From: Spirosoma sordidisoli
Lineage (GTDB): Bacteria > Bacteroidota > Bacteroidia > Cytophagales > Spirosomataceae
DNA length: 64,000 nucleotides
Assembly (NCBI RefSeq): GCF_004138325.1
Contig: NZ_SBLB01000002.1
Location: 124,001-188,000 of the forward strand
Reading direction: 5' to 3'
Part shown: in pieces, positions 28,760-38,746 of the stretch
How the letters are laid out: each line of letters begins with the position of its first letter
Numbering within the stretch: the first letter of the stretch is position 1
Notes under the pieces: generated by a model
The model's database searches: none
What the model was told of the DNA's origin: nothing
The model's input: the letters and a program-made list of their open reading frames with translations, nothing else
Program-made: the position numbers and the translations under genes

Positions 28760-31700
28760 GTGGCAAACTACATCTCCGAAAACGACATTGAACAGGAATG
28801 CATACCCGTTCTTATGAACGAATTAGGCTATGATGAACACCTGAACCTGTGGCAACTACCCGACGATGGCAACGCCGTGTTTGGCCGGAGTCAGGCCGCC
28901 GAGGTGGTCCGAAGCCAAATCCTGCAGGCAAGTCTACACAGGCTAAATCCCGCAATTACCGCAGATGTGCTAACCGCTGCTGAGCAGGAACTAACCCAAT
29001 CCCGCGCTCACCTCAGCCTCTTTGACGCCAACCAGGCCATTACCAAACTACTGCGCGAGGGTTTCGACGTACCTACGCAGGACAGCAAGGGCAATTATAC
29101 CAAACAGCGGGTACGTTATATTGACTACCAACACCCCGCCAACAACCACTTCTGTGTTGTTCAGCAGTTGACTATACGGGGCAAAGCCACCCGCCGGCCC
29201 GATCTGATTGTTTACATCAATGGGCTGCCCATGGTGTTTGTCGAACTCAAGAACGCAGTAGAATCGACCCGCCAGGCTTACGACAAAAACCTAACCGATT
29301 ATAAACGCGACATTCCAACCCTGTTTCATTACAACCTGGTTGTGGTGCTGTCGAACTCCACCGAAACCAAAGTAGGCAGTCATACGGCCGACTACGAACA
29401 GTTTTTTAACTGGGAGAAAATCAGCGACGAAAGCGAATCTACCGTTCCCGAACACGAGATCGACTTATTACGGGTACTGCGGGGTCTCTTTCAAAAGCAC
29501 GTATTGATTGACCTGCTGGAAAACTTTGTCCTGTTTTACGCCAACCGCGCCAAGATCATTGCCAAAAACCACCAATACCTCGGGGTCAACAACGCCATCG
29601 AGTCATTCCGAAAGCGTGACGAAAACAAAGGCAAATTGGGTGTATTCTGGCACACGCAGGGCAGTGGTAAAAGCTTCTCGATGGCCTTCTTTGTGCAGAA
29701 GATCCAGCGTAAAATCAAAGGTCAGTTTAAGTTCGTGATCGTTACGGATCGGGAAGACCTGGAAGACCAGATTTACAAAACCTTCGTACGAACGCACCTG
29801 ATTGAGACCGCCCAGGGTAACGGGCGCGGCAAGCCGAACGCCATTGGACGGGCGCCCGACGGGGCGTCGCTGGTGCGGATGCTCACCGACGCATCGCCCT
29901 ATGTCTTCACGCTCATCAACAAGTTCAGGACCAACCCTAAAGAAAAAGGAAAACCCTTTCCCGAACTCACCAGCAGTACCGACATCGTAGTCCTGGTAGA
30001 CGAAGCCCACCGGAGCCAGTATGCCGATCTGGGCGAGAACATGCACCGCGCGCTACCGAGGGCTAATTACATTGCCTTCACGGGCACCCCTTTGTTAGAC
30101 GCCGACGAAAAAACCAAAGAATGGTTCGGCGACTATGTGAGCCGATATGACTTTGCCGACAGTGTAGCCGACGGATCGACTGTTCCCATCTTCTACCAGA
30201 ACCGCGTTCCGAAAGTGCTGTTGCAGAATGACACGCTGAATGAAGAATACGCCGAAATACTGGAAGATGAGAACCTGAGCGACGAGCAGCAGGAACGGCT
30301 GACCCGACAGTATGCCAATGTGACAACCGTTATTACCGACAACGACCGGCTGGATACCATTGCTAAAGACATAGTAGCCCATTTTCCGGAGCGCGGCTAC
30401 CTGGGAAAAGGTATGGTTATATCCATTGACAAGTTTACCGCCGTTCGCATGCACGATAAGGTAAAGCGGCATTGGGAAGACCGAATCAAAGAGCTGCGCG
30501 GGCAGATCAACAAACTGCCGGTTGGCTCGCCGGAACGGACTGAACTGGACACCAAACGCAAATGGATGCGCGAGACCGAGCTATGCGTCGTTGTCTCCTA
30601 CGAAGCCGACGAAGACAGTAAATTTAGTAAAGAAGGGCTCGACATACGGCCCCACCGGGACATGATGAACCGAACCTGGGGGGATGACCACGAAACCATC
30701 GAAGATCGCTTTCGCAACCCAGCCGACCGGTTTCGATTGGCTTTCGTATGTGCCAAGTGGCTAACCGGCTTCGATGCGCCCACCATCTCTACGCTCTACC
30801 TGGACAAGCCCATGCAAAACCACACGCTGATGCAGACCATCGCCCGGGCGAACCGGGTGGCTCCTGCATTGGCCGACGACGGTAGCGTGGCAACGGCAAA
30901 CTCATTAAAGGTTCACGAGAAAAAAGCAGGGGTGGTTGTCGATTATATCGGCGTATTTACCCGCCTGGAAAAAGCCCTGGCCAAGTATGCACGGTCGCAG
31001 GGTGGTAAGAGCGAATATCCCGCTGAAGTGTTCGATGACCTGCTGGGTTACCTGAACGCTGCCATTACCGAAGCCGTCCGATTTATGGATAGCCAGGGGC
31101 TACCTGTAACCCAGCTGACGGATAGTAGTCAGGCCTTTGATAAGCTAGCCCAGTTCCAGGCCTTTTCCGACGCCTTGTCGCGTACGGAAGAGCTGAAGAA
31201 AGAATTTTCAGTCTATCAAACCGCCATCACCTCGTTTTATGAAGCCTGCAAGCCCGACATACTGACTGAAAGCTTATTGCCCGAATCGCCATACCGGGGC
31301 AAATACAAGCGGATTAAGGAAGTCTTCGAATACCTGCGTAAGATCATCAGCCGGCAGGTTAACCATACGGGCGACTACGAGAATGCCCAGGTAAAAGCAA
31401 GTCAACTCATCGACGAATCTATTGTATCTACCGGCTACTCCATTGAGTCATTGTCGGAAATTGACCTGAGCGGCATTGATTTCGATCTCCTCCAGCAGAA
31501 GTTTCAGCAAAAGCCTTACAAGCACCTGGCCATCACCGACATGGTGGATTTTCTGCGTAATCAGGTACAGAAACTACTAAGTCGTAATGTTAACCGAGTA
31601 GACCTGGCGCAGAAGCTAAATGACATCATTGCTAACTACAACAACGTTAGTAGTGATGTTCAGGCTTTTTTCAAGGCCTTGAAAGAATATGCCGAACAAC

Positions 31701-32050
31701 TTCGGGAGGAAGAAAAACGAGCTGCCGCTGAAGGCTTGACTGAGGAGGAATTGGAGATTTTTGACTTGTTGTTCAAAGATGAACTCAGCCCAGCCGAGAA
31801 AACCAAAGTAAAAGCCGCAGCCCAGCACTTACTACAGAAGTTGCAGGAAACCGAGGTACAGCGAACCGTACTAACGGTAGATTGGTACAAGGATGTATCC
31901 TTGCAGGGGCGGGTTAAGAAACTGGTTGGGGATGTGTTAGACAGTGACCTGCCCGACTCGTATGATAGACAGATTTTTACCGAAAAGCGGGATGCCGTTT
32001 ACCAGCATGTGTATCAGCAGGCTGCACAGGGACGGGTGTACTGGGCGTAG
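28760..32050 (+). CDS. hsdR: Type I restriction-modification system, endonuclease/translocase subunit
   Basis: A 1096-residue motor nuclease. The N-terminal nuclease domain carries RRPDLIVYINGLPMVFVELK (Asp and Glu-x-Lys of the PD-(D/E)XK fold). The SF2 translocase follows: Walker A HTQGSGKSFSM, DEAH-type box VLVDEAHRSQY, motif III AFTGTPLL, and motif VI QTIARANRVAP. The C-terminal helical region of about 350 residues binds the HsdM/S core. GTG at 28760 is the start and gives the usual MANYISENDIEQE. It cuts unmodified DNA after ATP-driven translocation. It is separated from hsdS by four accessory genes in the same direction, so the operon may be continuous. Confidence 0.95.
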   Translation: MANYISENDIEQECIPVLMNELGYDEHLNLWQLPDDGNAVFGRSQAAEVVRSQILQASLHRLNPAITADVLTAAEQELTQSRAHLSLFDANQAITKLLREGFDVPTQDSKGNYTKQRVRYIDYQHPANNHFCVVQQLTIRGKATRRPDLIVYINGLPMVFVELKNAVESTRQAYDKNLTDYKRDIPTLFHYNLVVVLSNSTETKVGSHTADYEQFFNWEKISDESESTVPEHEIDLLRVLRGLFQKHVLIDLLENFVLFYANRAKIIAKNHQYLGVNNAIESFRKRDENKGKLGVFWHTQGSGKSFSMAFFVQKIQRKIKGQFKFVIVTDREDLEDQIYKTFVRTHLIETAQGNGRGKPNAIGRAPDGASLVRMLTDASPYVFTLINKFRTNPKEKGKPFPELTSSTDIVVLVDEAHRSQYADLGENMHRALPRANYIAFTGTPLLDADEKTKEWFGDYVSRYDFADSVADGSTVPIFYQNRVPKVLLQNDTLNEEYAEILEDENLSDEQQERLTRQYANVTTVITDNDRLDTIAKDIVAHFPERGYLGKGMVISIDKFTAVRMHDKVKRHWEDRIKELRGQINKLPVGSPERTELDTKRKWMRETELCVVVSYEADEDSKFSKEGLDIRPHRDMMNRTWGDDHETIEDRFRNPADRFRLAFVCAKWLTGFDAPTISTLYLDKPMQNHTLMQTIARANRVAPALADDGSVATANSLKVHEKKAGVVVDYIGVFTRLEKALAKYARSQGGKSEYPAEVFDDLLGYLNAAITEAVRFMDSQGLPVTQLTDSSQAFDKLAQFQAFSDALSRTEELKKEFSVYQTAITSFYEACKPDILTESLLPESPYRGKYKRIKEVFEYLRKIISRQVNHTGDYENAQVKASQLIDESIVSTGYSIESLSEIDLSGIDFDLLQQKFQQKPYKHLAITDMVDFLRNQVQKLLSRNVNRVDLAQKLNDIIANYNNVSSDVQAFFKALKEYAEQLREEEKRAAAEGLTEEELEIFDLLFKDELSPAEKTKVKAAAQHLLQKLQETEVQRTVLTVDWYKDVSLQGRVKKLVGDVLDSDLPDSYDRQIFTEKRDAVYQHVYQQAAQGRVYWA

Positions 32051-32067
32051 ACAAGCATTTACTAGCT

Positions 32068-32316
32068 ATGGAAGAACTTAAAATCAGTGAATTGATGCTA
32101 TTGCAGCGTTATTTAGTCGACTTAAACCAGTATACAAATAGTGAGCTTGTGATCTTCATACCCTATTCAGAACCAGTCGAGCAACGCGCCGGTGCGCAAA
32201 TCCTGTCCGACATGGACGCAGAACTGGAAACATTGGAGCGCAAGCCCGATAAGTACCAGCCCGTTACGCAGGGCATGAGGCAGCAGCTACTAACCAGCAA
32301 GATTCAATTCGCTTAA
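32068..32316 (+). CDS. Small hypothetical protein
   Basis: An 82-residue acidic protein, not recognised. Its first half reads as helix (LKISELMLLQRYLVDLNQY), then a strand (SELVIFIPY) and a helical acidic part (AQILSDMDAELETLERK). It starts 17 bases after hsdR on the same strand and probably is cotranscribed. No membrane segment or known motif. Confidence 0.6.
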   Translation: MEELKISELMLLQRYLVDLNQYTNSELVIFIPYSEPVEQRAGAQILSDMDAELETLERKPDKYQPVTQGMRQQLLTSKIQFA

Positions 32317-32365
32317 CCAAAACCTACCCATCACTAACCTCTATTAACCAGCTCAACAATTCTGC

Positions 32366-33319
32366 ATGAACGCCTTTGTTTCATATAGCCACCAGGACTC
32401 GGCCATACTTGATAGTTTGCATAAGCACCTGGCCCAACTAAAACGGGAGAACGTCATCAGCACCTGGACTGACCGAGATATAGTAGCCGGTGGCCAGCTC
32501 GACACGACCATATCATCGTCACTCAGCAAATCGAGACTGTTTCTAGCGCTGCTGAGTCCTGATTACATCGCGTCGAACTACTGCTATGATCGGGAGTTTT
32601 CAACCGCGCTTGAGATGCAGGAGCGGGGCGAGATTATTATTGTCCCCATCATTGTCGAGCCCTGCGACTGGCATAACACGCCTTTTAGCCAATTTAAGGC
32701 ACTGCCCCGCGATGGAAAAGCAATCAGCCTTTGGGAGAACAAAAACACAGCGTTCCTGGACGTAATCCAGAATCTCAGAAAGCTGGCCCAGTCGGCCGGA
32801 AGTGCACAAGGGACCGATTGGATGACAGAACCAGCAACCTCACCCCCCACCGTTCCATCAAGGAATTATAAGGTCAAAAAAGATTTTGACTCAATTGAAA
32901 AGATTGAGTTTGTGGAGAAGACTTTTCAGGAGGTGGCAAACTACCTGAAGCGATTCATTGAGGAAATAATCAGCATCGAAAACATAAAGGCCCGCATTCA
33001 GACCGATACCGCTACCGTTTTCGAGTCTCTGCTGGTGAACCGGAATAAGATAAACACCGAGGCCAGATTACGTTTTGCTACCACAGCTGAGCATCAGAAC
33101 GCTGGCTATTTAAGAAGCGACAGCGGAGAACTGACCTATAAAATCACAACCCAGAACAACCGAGGAGCGGATAAGCAATTTAGGCTCAGTTACGACGATT
33201 ATCACCTCTTTTGGATGCAGGCTGACTACTACAGCAGACAGGAAGGCAAAGAGTTAAGCGGCAAAGAGATAGCTGACCAAATCTGGGCTGAATGGCTGGA
33301 AACGGTCGGTATCATGTAA
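32366..33319 (+). CDS. TIR-domain protein
   Basis: A 317-residue protein with a TIR domain at residues 1-140: NAFVSYSHQDSAILDSLHKH at the first strand and helix, STWTDRDIVAGGQ (BB-loop area), SRLFLALLSPDYIASNYCYD and the following REFSTALEM helix that carries the likely catalytic glutamate, then IIIVPIIVEPCDW. Bacterial TIR domains of this SEFIR-free form often cleave NAD+ in anti-phage systems. The C-terminal 170 residues are helical at first (EKIEFVEKTFQEVANYLKRF) and then beta-rich, not recognised; they may sense a trigger. Located directly after the type I locus in the same direction. Confidence 0.85.
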   Translation: MNAFVSYSHQDSAILDSLHKHLAQLKRENVISTWTDRDIVAGGQLDTTISSSLSKSRLFLALLSPDYIASNYCYDREFSTALEMQERGEIIIVPIIVEPCDWHNTPFSQFKALPRDGKAISLWENKNTAFLDVIQNLRKLAQSAGSAQGTDWMTEPATSPPTVPSRNYKVKKDFDSIEKIEFVEKTFQEVANYLKRFIEEIISIENIKARIQTDTATVFESLLVNRNKINTEARLRFATTAEHQNAGYLRSDSGELTYKITTQNNRGADKQFRLSYDDYHLFWMQADYYSRQEGKELSGKEIADQIWAEWLETVGIM

Positions 33320-33359
33320 AACGCCCTAGTCAAGTCTATCCCGTTATGACTTCCCCAAT

Positions 33360-33986
33360 ATGCCCTGTCTACATAAATTTCATAACTACCTCAACCTGCA
33401 GCGAATTGACTTCGCGCCGAATACACTGCTGGTCGGCACGTTCAATCCTGCCTGGCCTGCGGGTAACGCAGCCGAATGGCTTTACGGTCGTGTCGGTAAT
33501 AACTACTGCTGGGATGTGCTGCCCCGTCTGCACGATGCCGGCTTAAATCTTCGGTGGCAACCGCCCGAAGTCTGGAAGGCCTTCTGTTCACAGTACGGGA
33601 TTGCCCTAACCGATATCATTTTCTGCATCAACGACGCTGACCAAGAGAACGAACAGCATCGGCAAATCTTGGGTAGTTACCAGGATGCTAAGATTGCCGA
33701 GCACTTTCATGACTTTACATTAACTGATATCGTTGGACTGCTCCGTGAGCACCCCACCATCCAAAACGTATACCTTACGCGGTTGCAAGGCATTGCCCTG
33801 TTCGATCAACAATGGGCGGAAGTCGAAGCCTACGGAGAACAGCATGGGTTACACGTACGAAACCTGAGGACCCCCTCAAAAAACGCACGTTTCCACATGA
33901 GGCAGTTCCGTCAGGAATTCCCCAACATGCCGGAGCCGCTACGTAACTTCATTCACTGGAGTTGGGCAGAGCAATGGCACTTCTGA
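33360..33986 (+). CDS. Uracil-DNA-glycosylase-like fold protein
   Basis: A 208-residue protein resembling the UDG superfamily members found next to nucleic-acid defence genes. It has LLVGTFNPAWP, matching the GxxPGxxP-like water-activating loop, then a conserved WDVLPRLHDAG segment (asparagine/phenylalanine pocket region in the family), LTDIIFCINDAD and a C-terminal leucine-intercalation area PSKNARFHMRQF. Whether it excises a base is not known: the usual Asp or Asn catalytic residue is not certain here. An in-frame ATG at 33360 begins MPCLHKFHNYLNLQ. It is 40 bases after the TIR gene and 14 before the GIY-YIG fragment. Confidence 0.65.
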   Translation: MPCLHKFHNYLNLQRIDFAPNTLLVGTFNPAWPAGNAAEWLYGRVGNNYCWDVLPRLHDAGLNLRWQPPEVWKAFCSQYGIALTDIIFCINDADQENEQHRQILGSYQDAKIAEHFHDFTLTDIVGLLREHPTIQNVYLTRLQGIALFDQQWAEVEAYGEQHGLHVRNLRTPSKNARFHMRQFRQEFPNMPEPLRNFIHWSWAEQWHF

Positions 33987-34000
33987 CGCTTGCTTCTACT

Positions 34001-34309
34001 ATGACTGAACTACACCTATCCGAAACCGCCATCAGTGAAATTAACCAGCTCATCGATAAGGTAGAACAAGCGCTGGTAAATCCGGCCAACGTAATGTATT
34101 TCGAAATTGATCCGCTGTGGCCGCAGGAAGAACAGCTGAGCAGTTCAAACCGGGAGAAGCTACGTAATGTTGGGGGTAAGTCGGGCGTTTATGCTATCTG
34201 GGTTCAGAACAGTGCTGGATCCGCGCTACGATACATCGGTCACACGGCAGGGAAAACTGCTCAAACCCGTCTGATCAATCACTTCTTACTCGCAATACAT
34301 TATAATTAG
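34001..34309 (+). CDS. GIY-YIG-domain protein, C-terminally truncated
   Basis: A 102-residue protein whose final 45 residues start a GIY-YIG nuclease fold: SGVYAIWVQ (the GIY strand) and ALRYIGHTAGKTAQTRLINH (the YIG strand and first helix with the arginine). Family members normally continue for another 60-100 residues with a catalytic glutamate; here the frame ends at once with LLAIHYN and the missing part is not found in other frames in the next 100 bases. It therefore looks like a deletion remnant, probably inactive. N-terminal 55 residues are helical. Start ATG at 34001 follows the UDG-like stop by 14 bases. Confidence 0.55.
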   Translation: MTELHLSETAISEINQLIDKVEQALVNPANVMYFEIDPLWPQEEQLSSSNREKLRNVGGKSGVYAIWVQNSAGSALRYIGHTAGKTAQTRLINHFLLAIHYN

Positions 34310-34413
34310 TTGGAGCTGTGATAGTCATTTTGCTTGAATGCATACCCCTGCATCATTACAACTACACAAGATCGATTTGACATCTAAACTACTAATTTAA
34401 ATATACACCCCCT

Positions 34414-37400
34414 GTGAATTCGACTAATCCGGCACTAGATGAAAGAAATGATGTTCAAGCAAGCATTGAGCGTAATAACCGCAAACTCACTGCGGATAAG
34501 ATCATCAGCATCCTGAATCAGGTACGCAACGACAAGGCCAAATCAAATCGGCGCTGGATCTGGGAGTTGATGCAAAACGCCAAAGACTTACCAGTGCCCA
34601 AGGACTGGGGTGGTGTATCAATAGAGATCGAATATCTCCCAGACCAGCTAACGTTCAGACACAACGCCGACCCATTTCGAGTGGCCGATTTGACGGGCTT
34701 GATTCAGCAGGTTAGCTCTAAGGCGTCAGATAGCAGCGATAACAATGTAACAGGTAAGTTTGGAACGGGCTTTATCAGTACCCATCTACTATCGGCGAAA
34801 ATAAAGGTGGCTGGCGTGGTTAAGCGTCCCCACATTGGCCAGCATCGGCGTTTTCAGATCCTACTCGATCGTTCGGGAAACTCATCCGAAGATTTGTTAA
34901 TCAAGCTTAGTTCAGCTCTCGATCAAGTATTGCTCTTGGACCAAGACCCTGCATTTGAATTGATAGAACACTACGACGCTGAACGTACCGAAAATGATCT
35001 AGACACAAGCTTTACATATGACCTGGTTACCGGCGAAAGCCAGGAATCGGCGCGAGTAGGCCTTGCCGATTTGGTACATACATTACCAGCGACGCTGGTT
35101 AATCTGCCAAAAATCAAACAAGTACGAGTGCTAATGCCTAATGGGACTGAGCAAACTTACCGACGGGTGGCATTACAGGATGAAGAAGACAACGACGCGG
35201 TAAGCCGGTTCGAGGTGGTTCAGACTGATAGCGGATCACCAACGGACACACCGTCACGCTACTTTGTAACCTACGAAACGGACTCATTTCGACTGCTGGC
35301 CGAAGTAAGTGATTTTTCCACCTGGAAGTTAGTGTATAATACAGGCAAGCAGCCCATGCTGTATCGTGACTTTCCTTTGATCGGTTCGGAGAAATTCTAC
35401 TATCCATTCACGCTGAATGGCTACCACTTTTTTCCAAATGAGCGACGCGACAGTGTATTTTTGAATGGTACTGAGGGCGTATTTCAAGCGAACCGGGATA
35501 TCTTGGAAGCGGCCCAAATCGCGACGATAGCGTTCACCGACTGGTTAATAAAGCAAGGAGCAACGAATCGTTTCGTATTAGCGACAACGCGCTTACCGGA
35601 AGCCGATTTAGATGATGATACAAAAAAGTGGTATCGAGGGTTACAGCGGAGTTGGCGTGCAAATTTGCTTAGCAAACCGCTGGTAGAAACTGAAGCTGGC
35701 ACTACAGAGGCCCTATTAATGGTGCGCATTCCACGTTTTACACCGGGCTCATCTGATGAAATTAAAGTAGCTAATGCTGAACTGTATGAGTTGGTAGCCG
35801 ACTACTTGGGGCCAGCCTCGGTGCCTCGTCATGATTTGCAGGAATTCTGGATATCAGCTATAGGTCCCGAAAGCGAACTGAATACTTGGGGGGATCAGCC
35901 GTTATTTATTAATGTTGACGAGCTACTGGAGATAGTGTCTGGGAATGATAGTTTATTAGCAATGCGGCTTGGTGGTGACGTTATCACCGACGAGGTAAAA
36001 AAACTATCATGGCTGAATCGACTTTATACTTTTTTGGCAAGGTATAAGAAGCTAGATCTACTGAAAACATATTCGGTAGTTCCCAACCAGAAAGGGGACT
36101 TAAGAAATTTGGATAAATTATGGGTAGAGCGTCCTGATGAACTAATACCAGCACCGATACTTGACGTGCTAGATATGTTAGACTTACCGTGGCGTGAAGA
36201 CCTGATTCCCCGTAACGTCCACTTGCCAGGTTATAAGCACCAAGACAGAGGACTTAGCGATGCATCAAAGGAAATAAACAAGGTACTGAATACGGAAGAA
36301 AAGATGGGAAATTTAGTGACGTCAGATTTTCTTTCTCGGTCCGACGCACAAACAGTTCTTGTGTCATTGCTACGTCTTACCACTGCTGAAACTCGAGATA
36401 ATACATACAGGAGTCGTCTATTTGGTTACGCTGAAGAGCTATTACATTTGAACGGTGGCACCCAGAGAGTGGAGAGTCTGGAAGGCTTCCACCTAGGTAA
36501 TGCGGCAAAATTGTTCACTCGATTACTAAATCAACGCATTGAGATCTGTGCTACGTTAGTAGGCTTGTCTAACACACTATATGGGAAAAACGATGTTGAA
36601 GCAGCGCGGAAATGGTTGAATGATTACCTAGTCTTCTTGGATGGAAGTGCTGAGTATAAGCATTTGATAGAAGATGGAAACATAGTTCCTAACCGGCTTG
36701 ATATCTTGTGTTCTTATGATTCACTACATAATTATGGAACTCCCGGTGGGCAGATGTTAGACGATGAATTACTAGATATTTTGCATCAGTTCAACCCGTT
36801 GAAGTTGTGGCCACCACGGTTGTTAGCCAACGGTATTCAGTTGGCTTTACCGAAGGTTTACAAAATGGAAGAGCTAGGAAATGAGCTAGTTCAGGAAGCA
36901 GACTCAGCTATCCATTATAGGCGGCACCAAGAATTCCGTATTCCACTACTAAGTTTGATAGAATGGTGCGAAACCCACGAGATGCTGGCAAGAACCTATT
37001 TAGGTCAATTTGTAGATGAGTTAGGGGGGACGTTTTATAAACTTACCATCGAGAAGAGTGACAAGAGTAAGGATGTAATGAGGTTACTGCGAAAGCCTGA
37101 GCAGTTATCAGATTTGGTGGCTATCGCGGACTCAAATATTAACTTGGCAAAGTTGAGGCAACTTGTCGAGCTTGAACCGAATGATATACTACTGTCGAAG
37201 GCCCTGAATTTTGTACGCGAACAACAAATAGAGGATGCGTCGTTTGCAACCAACTTTGCTATCGGGCAAACTATGGAACAACTGTTCAGAGAAGCATTAC
37301 TTAGCGTGAATATTCCCGCCACTATCCAATATCAAGGCAAAGGAGATTGTGATTACCTGATTCTAAATACCGCCAATGAAAAGTGTTTTTTTATCGAGGT

Positions 37401-37764
37401 GAAATCGTATGTGATTGGCTCTAAAAGATACCCTTTACGTATGGCACTTTCTCAAGCGACATTAGCTGTACAGCAACCGGAAAAGTTTGCTCTATGCGTG
37501 ATTCCGCACCCACTTGATCTTACGACTATAGATGCAGCATATGTTAAGCGAGAATTGGTCTATGTGCCAGGCACGAGTGGCGGCTTCGAGCAGGTGATAG
37601 AAGATTGGATTAAGCTTCAAAAGCTTTCGAATCAGCAAGATCAATATATAGCATTGGAGGTTACGATTGAGAAACCTAAGGTACGTGTGTCACACGGATT
37701 CATAGATGACCGTGGTAAGAGCTTCGCTGACTTGGTGAGGGATATAATCAAAGCCATAAACTGA
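34414..37764 (+). CDS. Large HSP90-like (GHKL/sacsin-type) ATPase with C-terminal nuclease-like domain
   Basis: A 1116-residue protein. The N-terminal 200 residues show a GHKL ATP-binding site: the N-box helix ELMQNAKDLP, a degenerate G1 box (FRHNADPF where DxGxG-like text is usual) and the lid glycine motif GKFGTGFISTHLLS. A long middle part has no recognised domain. Near residue 965-1040 comes CDYLILNTANEKCFFIEVKS, which has the Asp...Glu-x-Lys spacing of a PD-(D/E)XK or DUF3883-like nuclease. Such ATPase-nuclease fusions occur in bacterial defence islands; activity here is inferred. GTG is the start. It is more A+T-rich than the flanking genes, and its 3' end is followed by an IS remnant 29 bases on. 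Confidence 0.7.
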   Translation: MNSTNPALDERNDVQASIERNNRKLTADKIISILNQVRNDKAKSNRRWIWELMQNAKDLPVPKDWGGVSIEIEYLPDQLTFRHNADPFRVADLTGLIQQVSSKASDSSDNNVTGKFGTGFISTHLLSAKIKVAGVVKRPHIGQHRRFQILLDRSGNSSEDLLIKLSSALDQVLLLDQDPAFELIEHYDAERTENDLDTSFTYDLVTGESQESARVGLADLVHTLPATLVNLPKIKQVRVLMPNGTEQTYRRVALQDEEDNDAVSRFEVVQTDSGSPTDTPSRYFVTYETDSFRLLAEVSDFSTWKLVYNTGKQPMLYRDFPLIGSEKFYYPFTLNGYHFFPNERRDSVFLNGTEGVFQANRDILEAAQIATIAFTDWLIKQGATNRFVLATTRLPEADLDDDTKKWYRGLQRSWRANLLSKPLVETEAGTTEALLMVRIPRFTPGSSDEIKVANAELYELVADYLGPASVPRHDLQEFWISAIGPESELNTWGDQPLFINVDELLEIVSGNDSLLAMRLGGDVITDEVKKLSWLNRLYTFLARYKKLDLLKTYSVVPNQKGDLRNLDKLWVERPDELIPAPILDVLDMLDLPWREDLIPRNVHLPGYKHQDRGLSDASKEINKVLNTEEKMGNLVTSDFLSRSDAQTVLVSLLRLTTAETRDNTYRSRLFGYAEELLHLNGGTQRVESLEGFHLGNAAKLFTRLLNQRIEICATLVGLSNTLYGKNDVEAARKWLNDYLVFLDGSAEYKHLIEDGNIVPNRLDILCSYDSLHNYGTPGGQMLDDELLDILHQFNPLKLWPPRLLANGIQLALPKVYKMEELGNELVQEADSAIHYRRHQEFRIPLLSLIEWCETHEMLARTYLGQFVDELGGTFYKLTIEKSDKSKDVMRLLRKPEQLSDLVAIADSNINLAKLRQLVELEPNDILLSKALNFVREQQIEDASFATNFAIGQTMEQLFREALLSVNIPATIQYQGKGDCDYLILNTANEKCFFIEVKSYVIGSKRYPLRMALSQATLAVQQPEKFALCVIPHPLDLTTIDAAYVKRELVYVPGTSGGFEQVIEDWIKLQKLSNQQDQYIALEVTIEKPKVRVSHGFIDDRGKSFADLVRDIIKAIN

Positions 37765-37793
37765 AAATTCTCTTATCAAAAACTATAAGAATA

Positions 37794-38746
37794 TGTTGGG
37801 GAATTGAAAAAGGCTGGTAGCCGGGTCAACTTTGTATCGACCGCACCGGCGGCCCGGCAAGAAACAAATGTATGACCTCTCAGTGGCAACCACCGCTCCC
37901 GTTTGCCGGTCCGATGACCGACTTCCAGTGGACAGCAATCGCTCCGGCGATCCGGTTCGCCTTTTTTCAATGGCACCGGCCACCCGGCTTAAACGCAAGC
38001 GTAGGCACGATTTACAGTAGATTATGGACACCATCTTATGGATACTGCGCACCGGTTGTCACTGGGCCGCCCGCGCGGTGGCGAAGCCTGCAATCTGACA
38101 GGCCTCATTGGCAGGCTGGCTACTATTACTTTGACCAGTGGAAGACTAAGGGCACCTTCGAGCAGATTAGTGCCGCCCTTAATCAACTAGATCGAATTAA
38201 CGCCAAACGCAAAGCCTATCCTTCAACGTTATGCATGGATTCGCAATCGGTTAAGCTATCGCCAATGATTGACAATTATCGGGGTACTGACCCGTATAAA
38301 TGTGTTATCGTGCGCAAACGAACCTTTATCGTTGATACGCAGGGTCGACTCTGGGTTGCGGATGTGGACGCTGCTAATCAAGCTGATGGGACACTCGCGA
38401 AACAGCTTGTCGTAGCTGTACTTTGGCGGGTAGGGGACCGGCTGGAAAAGATTTTTGGGGACCAGACTTACATCGGAGTGTTCGCGGGTGAACTGGCTAA
38501 GTGGAGCATTGAACGCTCCGGCGCCCCGGTTTAAAAAAGCCTACCGGCCTGAATCCGCGCATAGTTTTGTGCCCGTGGCCAAACGATGGGTGGTGGAGCC
38601 TAGCATCGCCTGGACGAATTATTTCCGGCGGATTGTCAAGGACTACAAGCATACAGTATCTTCTTCGGTGAGTTGGCTATATCTAGCCAACAGCCAGCTC
38701 ATGTTACAACGAATCGAGACGTTTTATTAAATATAATTCCCCAACA
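37794..38746 (+). mobile_element. Degenerate IS5-family insertion sequence
   Basis: A 953-bp element bounded by 12-bp perfect inverted repeats (TGTTGGGGAATT at 37794-37805 and its complement at 38735-38746) and containing a broken IS5-type transposase. No target duplication is evident: the adjacent bases differ (ATA on the left, CAC on the right), so one flank may have been rearranged. Confidence 0.85.
37872..38730 (+). pseudogene. IS5-family transposase, frameshifted
   Basis: Pieces of one transposase appear in different frames. The longest piece (37872-38534) has the start FAGPMTDFQWTAIAPAI, the first catalytic Asp in CMDSQSVKLSP and the FIVDTQGRLWVADV segment. A helical piece (DTILWILRTGCHW near 38026-38064) is in another frame, and the end (RWVVEPSIAWTNYFRRIVKD, with the catalytic Glu) is in a third from about 38544. 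At least two indels therefore inactivate it. The family acts as a DDE transposase. It marks decay of this part of the island. Confidence 0.85.
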
